Below, piece after piece: positions 1 through 6,291 of a stretch of DNA of 10,097 nt (positions are counted from its first letter, which is position 1; the number at the start of each line of letters is the position of its first letter). This DNA comes from CAZWEZ01 sp964632795 (GTDB lineage: Bacteria; Pseudomonadota; Alphaproteobacteria; Rhodospirillales; 2-02-FULL-58-16): contig CAZWEZ010000122.1 in the NCBI GenBank assembly GCA_964632795.1, positions 1-10,097 on the forward strand, read 5' to 3'. The translations under genes were made by a program, and so were the position numbers. The notes under the pieces are model-generated. The model ran no database searches. It saw only the letters and a list, made by a program, of their open reading frames with translations, and had not been told where the DNA came from.

Positions 1-1
1 C

Positions 2-637
2 CCGCGGACCCCGCCCCCGGCGGCGGCCGGCGGGGCGCTGCAGAGCGCCTGCGCCCTGGCCGCGGCGGCGGAGACGGTGGACGACCTGTACCGGGCGCTG
101 CAGGGGTTCGACGGCTGCCCGCTCAGGAAGACCGCCACCAACCTGGTCTTCGGCGACGGCAACCCCGAGGCCCGGCTGGTCTTCATCGGCGAGGCGCCGG
201 GCGCCGAGGAGGACCGCCGGGGCCTGCCCTTCGTCGGCCCCAGCGGCCGGCTGCTGGACCGCATGCTGGCCTCGATCGGGCTCGAGCGGACCTCGGTCTT
301 CATCTCCAACACCGTGTTCTGGCGGCCGCCCGGCAACCGCAGTCCGACCACCGCCGAGATGGCCGTCTGCATGCCCTTCGTCGAGCGCCTGATCGAACTG
401 ATCGACCCCGAGATCCTGGTCGCCCTGGGGGGCCCGGCGGCCAAGTCGCTGCTCGCCCAGAGCGAGGGCGTCGGCCGGCTGCGCGGGCGCTGGTTCCCCT
501 ATTCGACGCCCCGCATGGTGCGCCCGGCCCAGGCCGCCGTGATGTACCACCCGGCCTACCTGCTGCGGACCCCGGCCCAGAAGCGCGCGGCGTGGCAGGA
601 CATGCTGTCGGTCAAGAGGAAACTGGACTCCCTGTGA
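2..637 (+). CDS. Uracil-DNA glycosylase, family 4-like (5'-truncated by window edge)
   Basis: Predicted to excise uracil from DNA in the cytoplasm, starting base-excision repair. The frame is open to the left edge, where it reads a Pro/Ala-rich stretch that commonly precedes this domain, so the true start is probably before the window. A GTG at 77 is only the first start-like codon inside. Numbering from that GTG, motif 1 GEAPGAEED is at residues 38-46, the Asn-containing strand and WRPPGNR at about 78-88, and the HPAYLLR motif at 158-164. Family 4 enzymes bind a [4Fe-4S] cluster with four Cys (C-x2-C near the N terminus and two later Cys 16 apart). Here only Cys14 and Cys98 remain; the other two positions hold Arg17 and Trp82, so a normal cluster is unlikely. 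The gene is separate from the following operon, 229 bp away across a repeat. The UDG superfamily assignment is strong; exact subfamily and activity are less sure. Confidence 0.88.
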   Translation, partial: PRTPPPAAAGGALQSACALAAAAETVDDLYRALQGFDGCPLRKTATNLVFGDGNPEARLVFIGEAPGAEEDRRGLPFVGPSGRLLDRMLASIGLERTSVFISNTVFWRPPGNRSPTTAEMAVCMPFVERLIELIDPEILVALGGPAAKSLLAQSEGVGRLRGRWFPYSTPRMVRPAQAAVMYHPAYLLRTPAQKRAAWQDMLSVKRKLDSL

Positions 638-653
638 TCCCGGTTCGGGTGTC

Positions 654-717
654 TATATTAATGGTGACAGTATATAATTAATTCGAGAATTAATTATATA
701 CTGTCACCATTAATATA
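654..717. repeat. Perfect inverted repeat, 31-bp arms, 2-nt centre
   Basis: Bases 654-684 are the exact reverse complement of 687-717, with only GA (685-686) between them. The arms are mostly A/T, with a GGTGACAG / CTGTCACC block in the middle of each. Transcribed in either direction this would fold into a long hairpin, and as DNA it could form a cruciform. It begins 16 bp after the glycosylase stop codon, so it may end or protect that transcript. It has no following U-tract, so a classical intrinsic terminator is not supported. Confidence 0.9.
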
Positions 718-719
718 CG

Positions 720-735
720 CTGTCACCATTAATAT
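720..735 (+). repeat. Third copy of the CTGTCACCATTAATAT half-motif
   Basis: An exact 16-base direct copy of 701-716, three bases after the palindrome. It is followed by CCGAATCC, which resembles the inverted form of the bases at the left end of the element (GGTTCGG, 642-648). It therefore looks like the outer boundary of a nested palindrome rather than chance. Confidence 0.8.
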
Positions 736-754
736 CCGAATCCCTTATTAGGCA

Positions 755-783
755 TTGTGGTACTGGATTGCTCCAATTAAGAT
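755..783 (+). promoter_or_regulatory. Possible sigma-70-type promoter for the pad operon
   Basis: TTGTGG (755-760) and TAAGAT (778-783) are separated by exactly 17 bp. They match the -35 and -10 consensus at 3/6 and 4/6 positions. This is the only AT-leaning, repeat-free stretch upstream of the first operon gene, and it would give a 5' leader of about 75 nt. It is a weak match: the operon may instead be driven from sequence inside the repeat, or need an activator. No convincing FNR-type or sigma-54 site was seen. Confidence 0.3.
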
Positions 784-852
784 GAGGGCGGATTGTTCGC
801 CTACCGAACAAACCGCGACCCACACCCAGGATGGGACATCCGCCGAGGCGTC

Positions 853-859
853 GAGGAGG
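853..859 (+). promoter_or_regulatory. Shine-Dalgarno site fixing the thioesterase start
   Basis: GAGGAGG lies 7 nt before the ATG at 867. This strong ribosome-binding site selects 867 over upstream in-frame start codons in the leader. Confidence 0.85.
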
Positions 860-866
860 CTCGCCG

Positions 867-1271
867 ATGAAGGATACCCTGGTCCACGGCCTCGAGAAGA
901 TCCGCCGGATCACCGTCGATACGGACCGCACCATCGATTTCATGGGCGAGGAGCTGCGTGTCTACGCGACCCCGAAGCTGGTCCACGACGTCGAACACGC
1001 GTGCCGGGACCTGCTGCTCGACCACCTGGACGACGGCGAGGATTCGGTCGGCACCCGCATCGAGATCGACCACCTGGCGCCGACCATGCTCGGCATGTGG
1101 GCCGAGATCACGGTCACCATCGCCACCCTCGAGGGCCGTCTGGTGACCTTCGAGGTCGGCGCCCGGGACACCGTCGAGGAGGTCGCCAAGGGGCGCCACA
1201 TGCGGTTCATCGTCGATACCGCCAAGACCGCCCAGCGGCTGAGCGCCAAGGCTGCCAAGGCCGCCGGATGA
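867..1271 (+). CDS. FlK-like hotdog acyl-CoA thioesterase, first gene of the pad operon
   Basis: A 134-residue protein of the fluoroacetyl-CoA thioesterase-like hotdog family, predicted to hydrolyse a CoA thioester in the cytoplasm. Recognisable blocks are YATPKLVHDVEHACRDLL (33-50), VGTRIEIDHLAPTMLG (61-76) and the C-terminal GRHMRFIVDT (109-118). Thr35, Glu43 and His69 reproduce the spacing of the catalytic Thr42/Glu50/His76 of Streptomyces cattleya FlK (8 and 26 residues). The fluorine-recognising lid is not evident, so fluoroacetyl-CoA is not the expected substrate. The ATG is chosen for its strong GAGGAGG site; the stop overlaps the padB ATG by 4 bp, implying coupled translation. Inferred role: hydrolysis of phenylglyoxylyl-CoA, whose electron-poor alpha-carbon resembles that of fluoroacetyl-CoA, or clearance of a stalled CoA ester. 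The C terminus is Lys/Ala-rich. The family call is firm; the substrate is unknown. Confidence 0.85.
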   Translation: MKDTLVHGLEKIRRITVDTDRTIDFMGEELRVYATPKLVHDVEHACRDLLLDHLDDGEDSVGTRIEIDHLAPTMLGMWAEITVTIATLEGRLVTFEVGARDTVEEVAKGRHMRFIVDTAKTAQRLSAKAAKAAG

Positions 1272-4006
1272 GCGCCGCGACGCGCGCCACGACCCGCAGC
1301 GTCCCCACCTACTGCTACCAGTGCGTCGCCGGCCCCGATCTGCTCACCGTCAAGGTCGAGGACGGGGTGGCGATCGAGGTCGAGCCCAACTTCCAGGCGG
1401 CCTGCGTCCACCCCGCCGGCGGCAAGGTCTGCGTCAAGGCCTACGGCCTGATCGACAAGACCTACAACCCCAACCGCCTGCTGAGCCCGATGAAGCGGAC
1501 CAACCCCGCCAAGGGCCGCGACCAGGACCCGGGGTTCGTGCCGATCTCGTGGGACGAGGCGCTGGGCGCCATCGCCGCCCGGCTGGGCGAGATCGCCGAG
1601 AGCGGCGCTTACGACGAATCGGGCTATCCCCGGGTGGCGGCCAGCTTCGGGGGCGGCGGCACGCCGACCGCCTACATGGGCACCTTCCCCGCCTTCCTCG
1701 CCTCCCTGGGTCCCGTCGACTTCGGCTTCGGCAGCGGCCAGGGGGTCAAGTGCTACCACTCCGAACACCTCTACGGCGAATTCTGGCACCGCGCCTTCAC
1801 CGTCGCCCCGGACACCCCGCTGTGCGACTACATCGTCTCCTTCGGGGCCAACGTCGATGCCTCGGGCGGGGTCTGCGGGGTCAAGCGCCACGCCGACGCC
1901 CGGGCTCGCGGGATCAAGCGGATCCAGGTCGAACCCCACCTCTCGGTGACCGGCGCCTGCTCGGCCGAATGGGTGCCGATCAAGCCCAAGACCGACGCCG
2001 CCTTCCTGTTCGCCATGCTCCACGTGCTGGTCTACGAGCACCCCCGCGACAAGCTGGACATGGAGTTCCTCAAGCACAAGACATCGTCGGCCTACCTGGT
2101 CGGGCGCAACGGCTTCTACATGCGCCATCCGGAGAGTCGCAAGCCGCTGGTCTGGGACGCCGTCAGCGGCCGCCCGGTGCCCTTCGACACCCCGGGCATC
2201 GAGCCGGTTCTGGAAGGCCCGTTCGCGGTCACCGGGATCGAGGAAGGGGCCGACGGCCAGGAGTGGCGCCACGACAACGAACGCTGCATGTCGGCCTTCG
2301 AGGTCTTCGTCGACCACCTCAAGGACTGCACCCCGCTGTGGGCGTCGCGGATCTGCGGCATCCACCCCAAGGTCATCCGCCGCATCGCCATCGGGTTCCT
2401 GGACCACGCCCGGGTCGGCGAGACCATCGACATCGACGGCCGCACCCTGCCCTACCGGCCGGTGGCGGTGGTCCTGGGCAAGACGGTCAACAACGGCTGG
2501 GGCGGCTTCGACTGCTGCTGGGCGCGGACCATGCTGGGCTGCCTGGTGGGGGCGATCGAGGTCCCCGGCTCGATCCTCGGCACCACGGTCCGGCTCAACC
2601 GGCCGGCCACCTCGCGCCAGGCCAGCGTCAAGCCGGGTCCCGACGGCTTCATGGACTACCCCATGAACCCCACCGACAAGGACAACTGGCTTTCGCGCCC
2701 CAACGTGCGCAACGCCAACCGGACCCTGATCCCGCTGATCGCCAATTCGCCGTGGAGCCAGGCCCTGGGCCCCACCCACCTGGCCTGGATGATGCAGGAC
2801 AACGCGCCCGAGCACTGGCCGGAGCCGACCACGCCCGACATCTGGTTCGTCTACCGCACCAACCCGGTGATCTCGTTCTGGAACACCGATTCGATCACCG
2901 ACACCATCTCGCGCTTCCCCTTCACGGTCGCCTTCGCCTACACCCGGGACGAAACCAACCACATGGCCGACATCCTGCTGCCCGAGTGCACCGACCTGGA
3001 GAGCCTGCAACTGATCCGCATCGGCGGCACCAAGTACATCGAGCAGTTCTGGGACCACCAGGGCTTCGCGTTGCGCCAGCCCGCCGTCGAGCCTCGGGGA
3101 GAGACCCGGGACTTCACCTGGATCGCCACCGAGCTGGCCAAGCGCACCGGGCTGCTGGAGAAATACACCGACGCCATCAACCGTGGCGCGGCGGGCATCC
3201 CGCTCAAGGGCGAGGACTTCGACTTTTCGCTCGACACCTCGCGCGAGCACTCGGTGGAGGAGATCTGGGACACCGTGTGCCGCGCCGCCAGCGCCGAGCT
3301 GGGCGATCATGGAGAGGACCGGGGGCTCGACCATTACCGCCAGACGGGCTTCAAGACGACGCCGTTCCCGCGCCTCGACTGGTACCTCTACGCCGAGCTC
3401 GAGGACCAGGGGCTGCGCTTCGAGATGCCCTACCAGGAACGCCTGTACCGGGTTGGCAAGCAGCTCGGCAACCGCCTCCATGAGCGCGGCATCAGCTGGT
3501 GGGACGCCCAGCTGGAGGAGTACGACCCGCTGCCCGAGTGGAAGGACTATCCCGGCATCTTCGAACGTGCCCTGATCGACAACTTCGGGGTCAAGATCGA
3601 GGACTACCCGTTCTGGCTGGTCACCGCCCGCTCCATGCAGTACGCGTGGGGCGCCAACGTCGACCTGCGGATGATCAAGGAGGTCGCCGACAACATCGCC
3701 GGCCACGGCGGCGTGATCATCAACACCGGGCGGGCCGCCGAGATGGGCATCGCCGAGGGCGACCTGCTGGAGGTCGCCTCGCCGGTCGGCGCCACCCGGG
3801 GTCGCGCCGTGCTGCGCCAGGGCATCCGCCCCGACACCCTGCTGATGATCGGCCAGTTCGGCCACTGGGCGACGCCGACGGCCAAGACCTTCGAGCTGCC
3901 CAACATGAACCCGCTGGTGCCGATGCTGCTCGACCTGACCGACGCCACCGGTTCGGGGGCCGACCTGGTGAAGGTCTCGCTCAGGCGTCTCGAGGGACGG
4001 CGGTGA
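1268..4006 (+). CDS. padB: Phenylacetyl-CoA:acceptor oxidoreductase, molybdopterin catalytic subunit (PadB-like)
   Basis: A 912-residue DMSO-reductase-superfamily molybdoenzyme, predicted to hydroxylate and oxidise the alpha-carbon of phenylacetyl-CoA to the 2-oxo level using water, with electrons passed to the Fe-S subunit. The N-terminal Fe-S region has Cys16, Cys19, Cys46 and Cys55 (CVKAYG). The usual third Cys of C-x2-C-x3-C is absent (Pro23), so Cys46 may substitute. Cys162 in KCYHSEHLYG is the likely Mo ligand, followed by a cofactor-binding segment (DYIVSFGANVDASGG). A C-terminal molybdopterin-dinucleotide-binding domain runs from about 780 to 905. There are only 15 residues before the first Cys and no twin-arginine signal, so the subunit should stay in the cytoplasm, as a CoA substrate requires. 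The start is the ATG of an ATGA overlap with the thioesterase stop; the frame is open further upstream, but homology-like sequence begins here. The family is certain; the substrate is inferred from the pad gene order and could be a ring-substituted phenylacetyl-CoA. Confidence 0.87.
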   Translation: MSAATRATTRSVPTYCYQCVAGPDLLTVKVEDGVAIEVEPNFQAACVHPAGGKVCVKAYGLIDKTYNPNRLLSPMKRTNPAKGRDQDPGFVPISWDEALGAIAARLGEIAESGAYDESGYPRVAASFGGGGTPTAYMGTFPAFLASLGPVDFGFGSGQGVKCYHSEHLYGEFWHRAFTVAPDTPLCDYIVSFGANVDASGGVCGVKRHADARARGIKRIQVEPHLSVTGACSAEWVPIKPKTDAAFLFAMLHVLVYEHPRDKLDMEFLKHKTSSAYLVGRNGFYMRHPESRKPLVWDAVSGRPVPFDTPGIEPVLEGPFAVTGIEEGADGQEWRHDNERCMSAFEVFVDHLKDCTPLWASRICGIHPKVIRRIAIGFLDHARVGETIDIDGRTLPYRPVAVVLGKTVNNGWGGFDCCWARTMLGCLVGAIEVPGSILGTTVRLNRPATSRQASVKPGPDGFMDYPMNPTDKDNWLSRPNVRNANRTLIPLIANSPWSQALGPTHLAWMMQDNAPEHWPEPTTPDIWFVYRTNPVISFWNTDSITDTISRFPFTVAFAYTRDETNHMADILLPECTDLESLQLIRIGGTKYIEQFWDHQGFALRQPAVEPRGETRDFTWIATELAKRTGLLEKYTDAINRGAAGIPLKGEDFDFSLDTSREHSVEEIWDTVCRAASAELGDHGEDRGLDHYRQTGFKTTPFPRLDWYLYAELEDQGLRFEMPYQERLYRVGKQLGNRLHERGISWWDAQLEEYDPLPEWKDYPGIFERALIDNFGVKIEDYPFWLVTARSMQYAWGANVDLRMIKEVADNIAGHGGVIINTGRAAEMGIAEGDLLEVASPVGATRGRAVLRQGIRPDTLLMIGQFGHWATPTAKTFELPNMNPLVPMLLDLTDATGSGADLVKVSLRRLEGRR
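3992..3997 (+). promoter_or_regulatory. Shine-Dalgarno site for the padC GTG start
   Basis: GAGGGA lies 5 nt before the GTG at 4003, inside the end of padB. It supports this GTG over the ATG at 4018. Confidence 0.65.
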
Positions 4007-4605
4007 CCCGCTACGCGATGGTCGCCGACCTGCGTCGCTGCGTCGGCTGCCAGACCTGCACCGCGGCCTGCAAGCACGCCAACGCCACCGCCCCGGACAT
4101 CCAGTGGCGCCGGGTGCTGGACATCGAGGTCGGCGAGTTCCCCGAGGTCCGGCGGACCTTCGTGCCGACCGGCTGCATGCACTGCGCCGAGCCGCCGTGC
4201 ATGCACGTCTGCCCCAGCCTGGCCACCAGCCGGCGCGCCGACGGCCTGGTCACCATCGACTACGAGCTGTGCATCGGCTGCGCCTATTGCGCCGTCGCCT
4301 GCCCCTACCAGGCGCGGTTCAAGGTGACCGGGCGCGATATCCCCGAGCGCATCGGCGTCGCCCAGAAGTGCACCTTCTGCATCGACCGCATCGAGCGGGG
4401 GCTCGCCGCCGGCCTGACCCCCGGCGTCGATGCCGAGGCGAGTCCGGCCTGCGTCAACTCGTGCATCGCCGACGCCCTGCACTTCGGCGACCGCGACGAC
4501 CCCGACAGCAATGTCTCGCGGCTGCTCGCCGACAACCGCCATTTCACGATGCACGAGGAACTGGGCACAGATCCCGGTTTCCATTACCTGTGGGATCGAC
4601 GATGA
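4003..4605 (+). CDS. padC: Phenylacetyl-CoA:acceptor oxidoreductase, four-cluster Fe-S subunit (PadC-like)
   Basis: A 200-residue electron-transfer subunit of the DmsB/PsrB type. It carries electrons from the molybdenum subunit to the membrane anchor. Sixteen Cys fall in four ferredoxin-like motifs: 13/16/19/23, 58/61/66/70, 90/93/96/100 and 123/126/150/154. The second has the C-x2-C-x4-C-x3-C spacing and the fourth the long insert typical of this family, so four [4Fe-4S] clusters are expected. There is no signal peptide, consistent with a cytoplasmic location. The GTG start sits in a GTGA overlap with the padB stop, with GAGGGA 5 nt upstream; the gene ends in an ATGA overlap with padD. The domain call is very secure; the pad assignment comes from the neighbours. 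Confidence 0.9.
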   Translation: MTRYAMVADLRRCVGCQTCTAACKHANATAPDIQWRRVLDIEVGEFPEVRRTFVPTGCMHCAEPPCMHVCPSLATSRRADGLVTIDYELCIGCAYCAVACPYQARFKVTGRDIPERIGVAQKCTFCIDRIERGLAAGLTPGVDAEASPACVNSCIADALHFGDRDDPDSNVSRLLADNRHFTMHEELGTDPGFHYLWDRR

Positions 4606-5453
4606 CCGCCGTCGGACCCGCCCGGCAGACCAACTGGGACTGGCGCGCGGCGGGCAACTTCATCTGCGGCGGAACCGGCTCCGGTCTCCTCGTGGCCGCC
4701 GCCCTGGCGGCGCCGTTCGGGGTGACGGACCGAGGGCTGGTCCTGAGCGCCCTGGCCCTGATCGCCCTGGGCCTGTTCCTGGTGTGGCTGGAACTGGGCC
4801 GGCGGTGGCGTTCCTTCAATGTCATGTTCAATCCCGGGACGTCGTGGATGAGCCGCGAATCCATGGCCGCCGCGCCGCTGTTCGCGGCCGGCCTGGCCGG
4901 GGCCTGGTTGGGCTGGGGGGTGCTGGTGCTGGCGGCGGCCGCCTGCGCCCTGGCCTTCCTCTATTGCCAGGCCCGGGTGATCGGTGAATCCAAGGGCATC
5001 CCGGCCTGGCGCGAACCCCTGGCGGTTCCCCTGATCGTGGTCACCGGCGTCACCGAGGGCGGCGGGCTGTTCCTGGCCGCCGGAGGGGAGCTGGAGCCTT
5101 TCGCGGCTGCCGCCCTGGTGGTCCTGGTCGCGCTCCGGATGTGGCTCTGGCGGTCCTACCGCGGCCGTCTCGCCGAGGGCGCCCCGGCGGCGACCCTGGA
5201 CGCCCTCGAGCGGGCCAACCTGCCGGTCACCCTGGTCGGCCACATGGGGCCGGTGATCCTGCTCGCCGCCGCCCTGGTCATGCCCGCGGCAAGCGGGGTA
5301 CTGTTCCCGGCGGCCGGACTGGCGGCCCTGCTCGGCGGCTGGCACCTGAAGTTCACGATCATCGTCGGCGCCGCCTTCAACCAGGGCTTCGCGCTGCCGC
5401 GAAGCCCGGAGCGGGGCGGCCTCGAAGGCCCCGCGGCCAAGCCGGGATGGTGA
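4602..5453 (+). CDS. padD: Phenylacetyl-CoA:acceptor oxidoreductase, membrane anchor subunit (PadD-like, DmsC/NrfD type)
   Basis: A 283-residue integral membrane protein, predicted to anchor PadBC on the cytoplasmic face and pass electrons to the quinone pool. About eight hydrophobic segments can be read: roughly residues 17-38, 45-64, 86-104, 106-122, 138-159, 165-184, 207-227 and 232-258. NWDWRAAGNFICGGTGSG near the N terminus, FNPGTSWMSRE (76-86) and KFTIIVGAAFNQGFALPR near the C terminus are the kind of loop motifs found in quinone-linked anchors of complex Fe-S molybdoenzymes. It starts at the ATG of an ATGA overlap with the padC stop; GGGA at 4592-4595 can serve as a weak ribosome site. 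The anchor role is well supported by the sequence and by its place directly after the Mo and Fe-S subunits; the electron acceptor is inferred from the family. Confidence 0.87.
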   Translation: MTAVGPARQTNWDWRAAGNFICGGTGSGLLVAAALAAPFGVTDRGLVLSALALIALGLFLVWLELGRRWRSFNVMFNPGTSWMSRESMAAAPLFAAGLAGAWLGWGVLVLAAAACALAFLYCQARVIGESKGIPAWREPLAVPLIVVTGVTEGGGLFLAAGGELEPFAAAALVVLVALRMWLWRSYRGRLAEGAPAATLDALERANLPVTLVGHMGPVILLAAALVMPAASGVLFPAAGLAALLGGWHLKFTIIVGAAFNQGFALPRSPERGGLEGPAAKPGW

Positions 5454-5456
5454 GCC

Positions 5457-6014
5457 ATGTATGAGGTGCGGATCCACGGCCGGGGCGGACAGGGCGCCGT
5501 GCTGGCCTCCAAGATCCTGGCCAAGGCGCTGGTCGAGGAGGGCAAGCACGTGCTGGCCATCCCCTCGTTCGGCTTCGAGCGCCGGGGCGCCCCGGTGGCC
5601 TGCTTCCTGCGCTTCGACGACCGCGAGATCCGCGCCGCCACCAACATCTACCACCCCGACTGCGTGATCTGCATCGACCCCACGGTGGCCAACGCGGTGG
5701 ACATCTACGCCGGGATCCGCGACCGCGCGACCCTGGTCCAGGCGACCGGGAAGTCGGCCGACGGGTTCGCGGCGCCCGAGGCGGTCGAGGTCCTGGGGCT
5801 GTGCGACGCCATGGGCATCGCGCTGGAAATCTTCGGTAAGCCGATCACCAACTCGATCATGCTCGGCGCCTTCGCCCGGACCACCGGCGTGGTGTCGGTG
5901 GACTCCCTGCTCAAGGGCCTGGAGAGCACCAGATTCCGCGACGCCGGACTGGAGCAGAACCGGCTGGCCGTCGAGCGGGGCTTCGCCGAGACCGCGGTCC
6001 GGAGGCTGTCGTGA
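5457..6014 (+). CDS. padE: Phenylglyoxylate dehydrogenase, gamma subunit (PadE-like)
   Basis: A 185-residue gamma subunit of the 2-oxoacid:acceptor oxidoreductase family. In this family the gamma domain helps form the complex and contributes to CoA binding. The diagnostic block RIHGRGGQGAVLASKILAKA lies at residues 5-24, followed by PSFGFERRGAPV (36-47) and HPDCVICIDPTV (67-78), all typical of gamma subunits. It begins 3 bp after the padD stop with a modest GGGATGG site (5444-5450), and its stop overlaps the next GTG by 4 bp. Subunit order gamma-delta-alpha-epsilon-beta matches padEFGHI of Azoarcus evansii, whose product makes benzoyl-CoA from phenylglyoxylate, CoA and NAD+. The family is certain; substrate choice rests on the linked padBCD genes. 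Confidence 0.9.
   Translation: MYEVRIHGRGGQGAVLASKILAKALVEEGKHVLAIPSFGFERRGAPVACFLRFDDREIRAATNIYHPDCVICIDPTVANAVDIYAGIRDRATLVQATGKSADGFAAPEAVEVLGLCDAMGIALEIFGKPITNSIMLGAFARTTGVVSVDSLLKGLESTRFRDAGLEQNRLAVERGFAETAVRRLS
6001..6005 (+). promoter_or_regulatory. Shine-Dalgarno site for the padF GTG start
   Basis: GGAGG lies 5 nt before the GTG at 6011. It selects that codon as the start of the delta subunit within the end of padE. Confidence 0.7.
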
Positions 6015-6289
6015 AAGCCCATGCCGCCGCCCCGGTCCCCGACGACCTGTGCCCGATCGCCACCGAGTACAGCTCGATGCTGGCCGGCGACTGGCGGGCC
6101 GAGCGCCCGGTGGTCGACCGCGACAAGTGCGTCAAGTGCGCGGCGTGCTGGGTCTACTGCCCGGTGCAGTGCGTGATCGAGCGTCCGGCGTGGTTCGACA
6201 TCGACCTGGCGGCGTGCAAGGGCTGCGGCATCTGCGCCCACGAATGCCCGCAGCGGGCCATCGCCATGGTCCTGGAAACGGACAGGTAG
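6011..6289 (+). CDS. padF: Phenylglyoxylate dehydrogenase, delta (2x[4Fe-4S] ferredoxin-like) subunit (PadF-like)
   Basis: A 92-residue bacterial ferredoxin-type subunit that relays electrons out of the thiamine-diphosphate active site. Two classic C-x2-C-x2-C-x3-C-P motifs hold Cys40/43/46/50 and Cys69/72/75/79, so two [4Fe-4S] clusters are expected. The roughly 35 residues before the first Cys (including EYSSMLAGDWRAERPVVD) are characteristic of delta subunits of 2-oxoacid:ferredoxin oxidoreductases, which pack this extension against the other subunits. The GTG start overlaps the padE stop (GTGA) and has GGAGG 5 nt upstream. It is followed by padG after 2 bp. Confidence 0.92.
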   Translation: MKAHAAAPVPDDLCPIATEYSSMLAGDWRAERPVVDRDKCVKCAACWVYCPVQCVIERPAWFDIDLAACKGCGICAHECPQRAIAMVLETDR

Positions 6290-6291
6290 CG

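Larger units (their letters stand above)
642..743. repeat. AT-rich palindromic repeat element (REP/MITE-like)
   Basis: An AT-rich island within GC-rich DNA. Its core is a perfect inverted repeat at 654-717. A further copy of one half-motif lies at 720-735, and short GC-richer ends (TTCGG at 644-648, CCGAA at 736-740) mirror each other, so the whole element spans about 642-743. The 16-base word CTGTCACCATTAATAT occurs on the plus strand at 701-716 and 720-735, and as its reverse complement at 655-670. There is no coding capacity. The composition and nested symmetry suggest a small non-autonomous mobile repeat or REP-like element, perhaps mobilised by a Y1 (REP-associated tyrosine) transposase. 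That assignment is inference, since no transposase is present in the window. Confidence 0.6.

Noticed and set aside
654..717. Palindrome as an intrinsic terminator for the glycosylase gene
   Set aside because: The stem is AT-rich and no U-run follows it; perfect arms plus an extra repeat copy fit a repeat element better.
758..772. Possible sigma-54 (-24/-12) promoter, TGGTAC ... TTGCT
   Set aside because: The GG and GC elements are 9 nt apart where 10 are required; no better register was found.
710..943. Short minus-strand frame over the intergenic region and thioesterase start
   Set aside because: It starts inside the palindrome, lacks a plausible ribosome site and runs antisense to the thioesterase gene.
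755..1267. Upstream extension of the padB reading frame
   Set aside because: It runs through the thioesterase gene in another frame, reads as Arg/Pro/His-rich shadow sequence, and would separate the start from the CxxC motif by about 170 unlikely residues. The ATGA overlap at 1268 is the natural start.
962..3865. Very long open frame on the minus strand opposite padB
   Set aside because: Low-complexity Gly/Ala/Val/Asp composition with no motifs; a typical GC-rich antisense shadow of a strongly supported gene.
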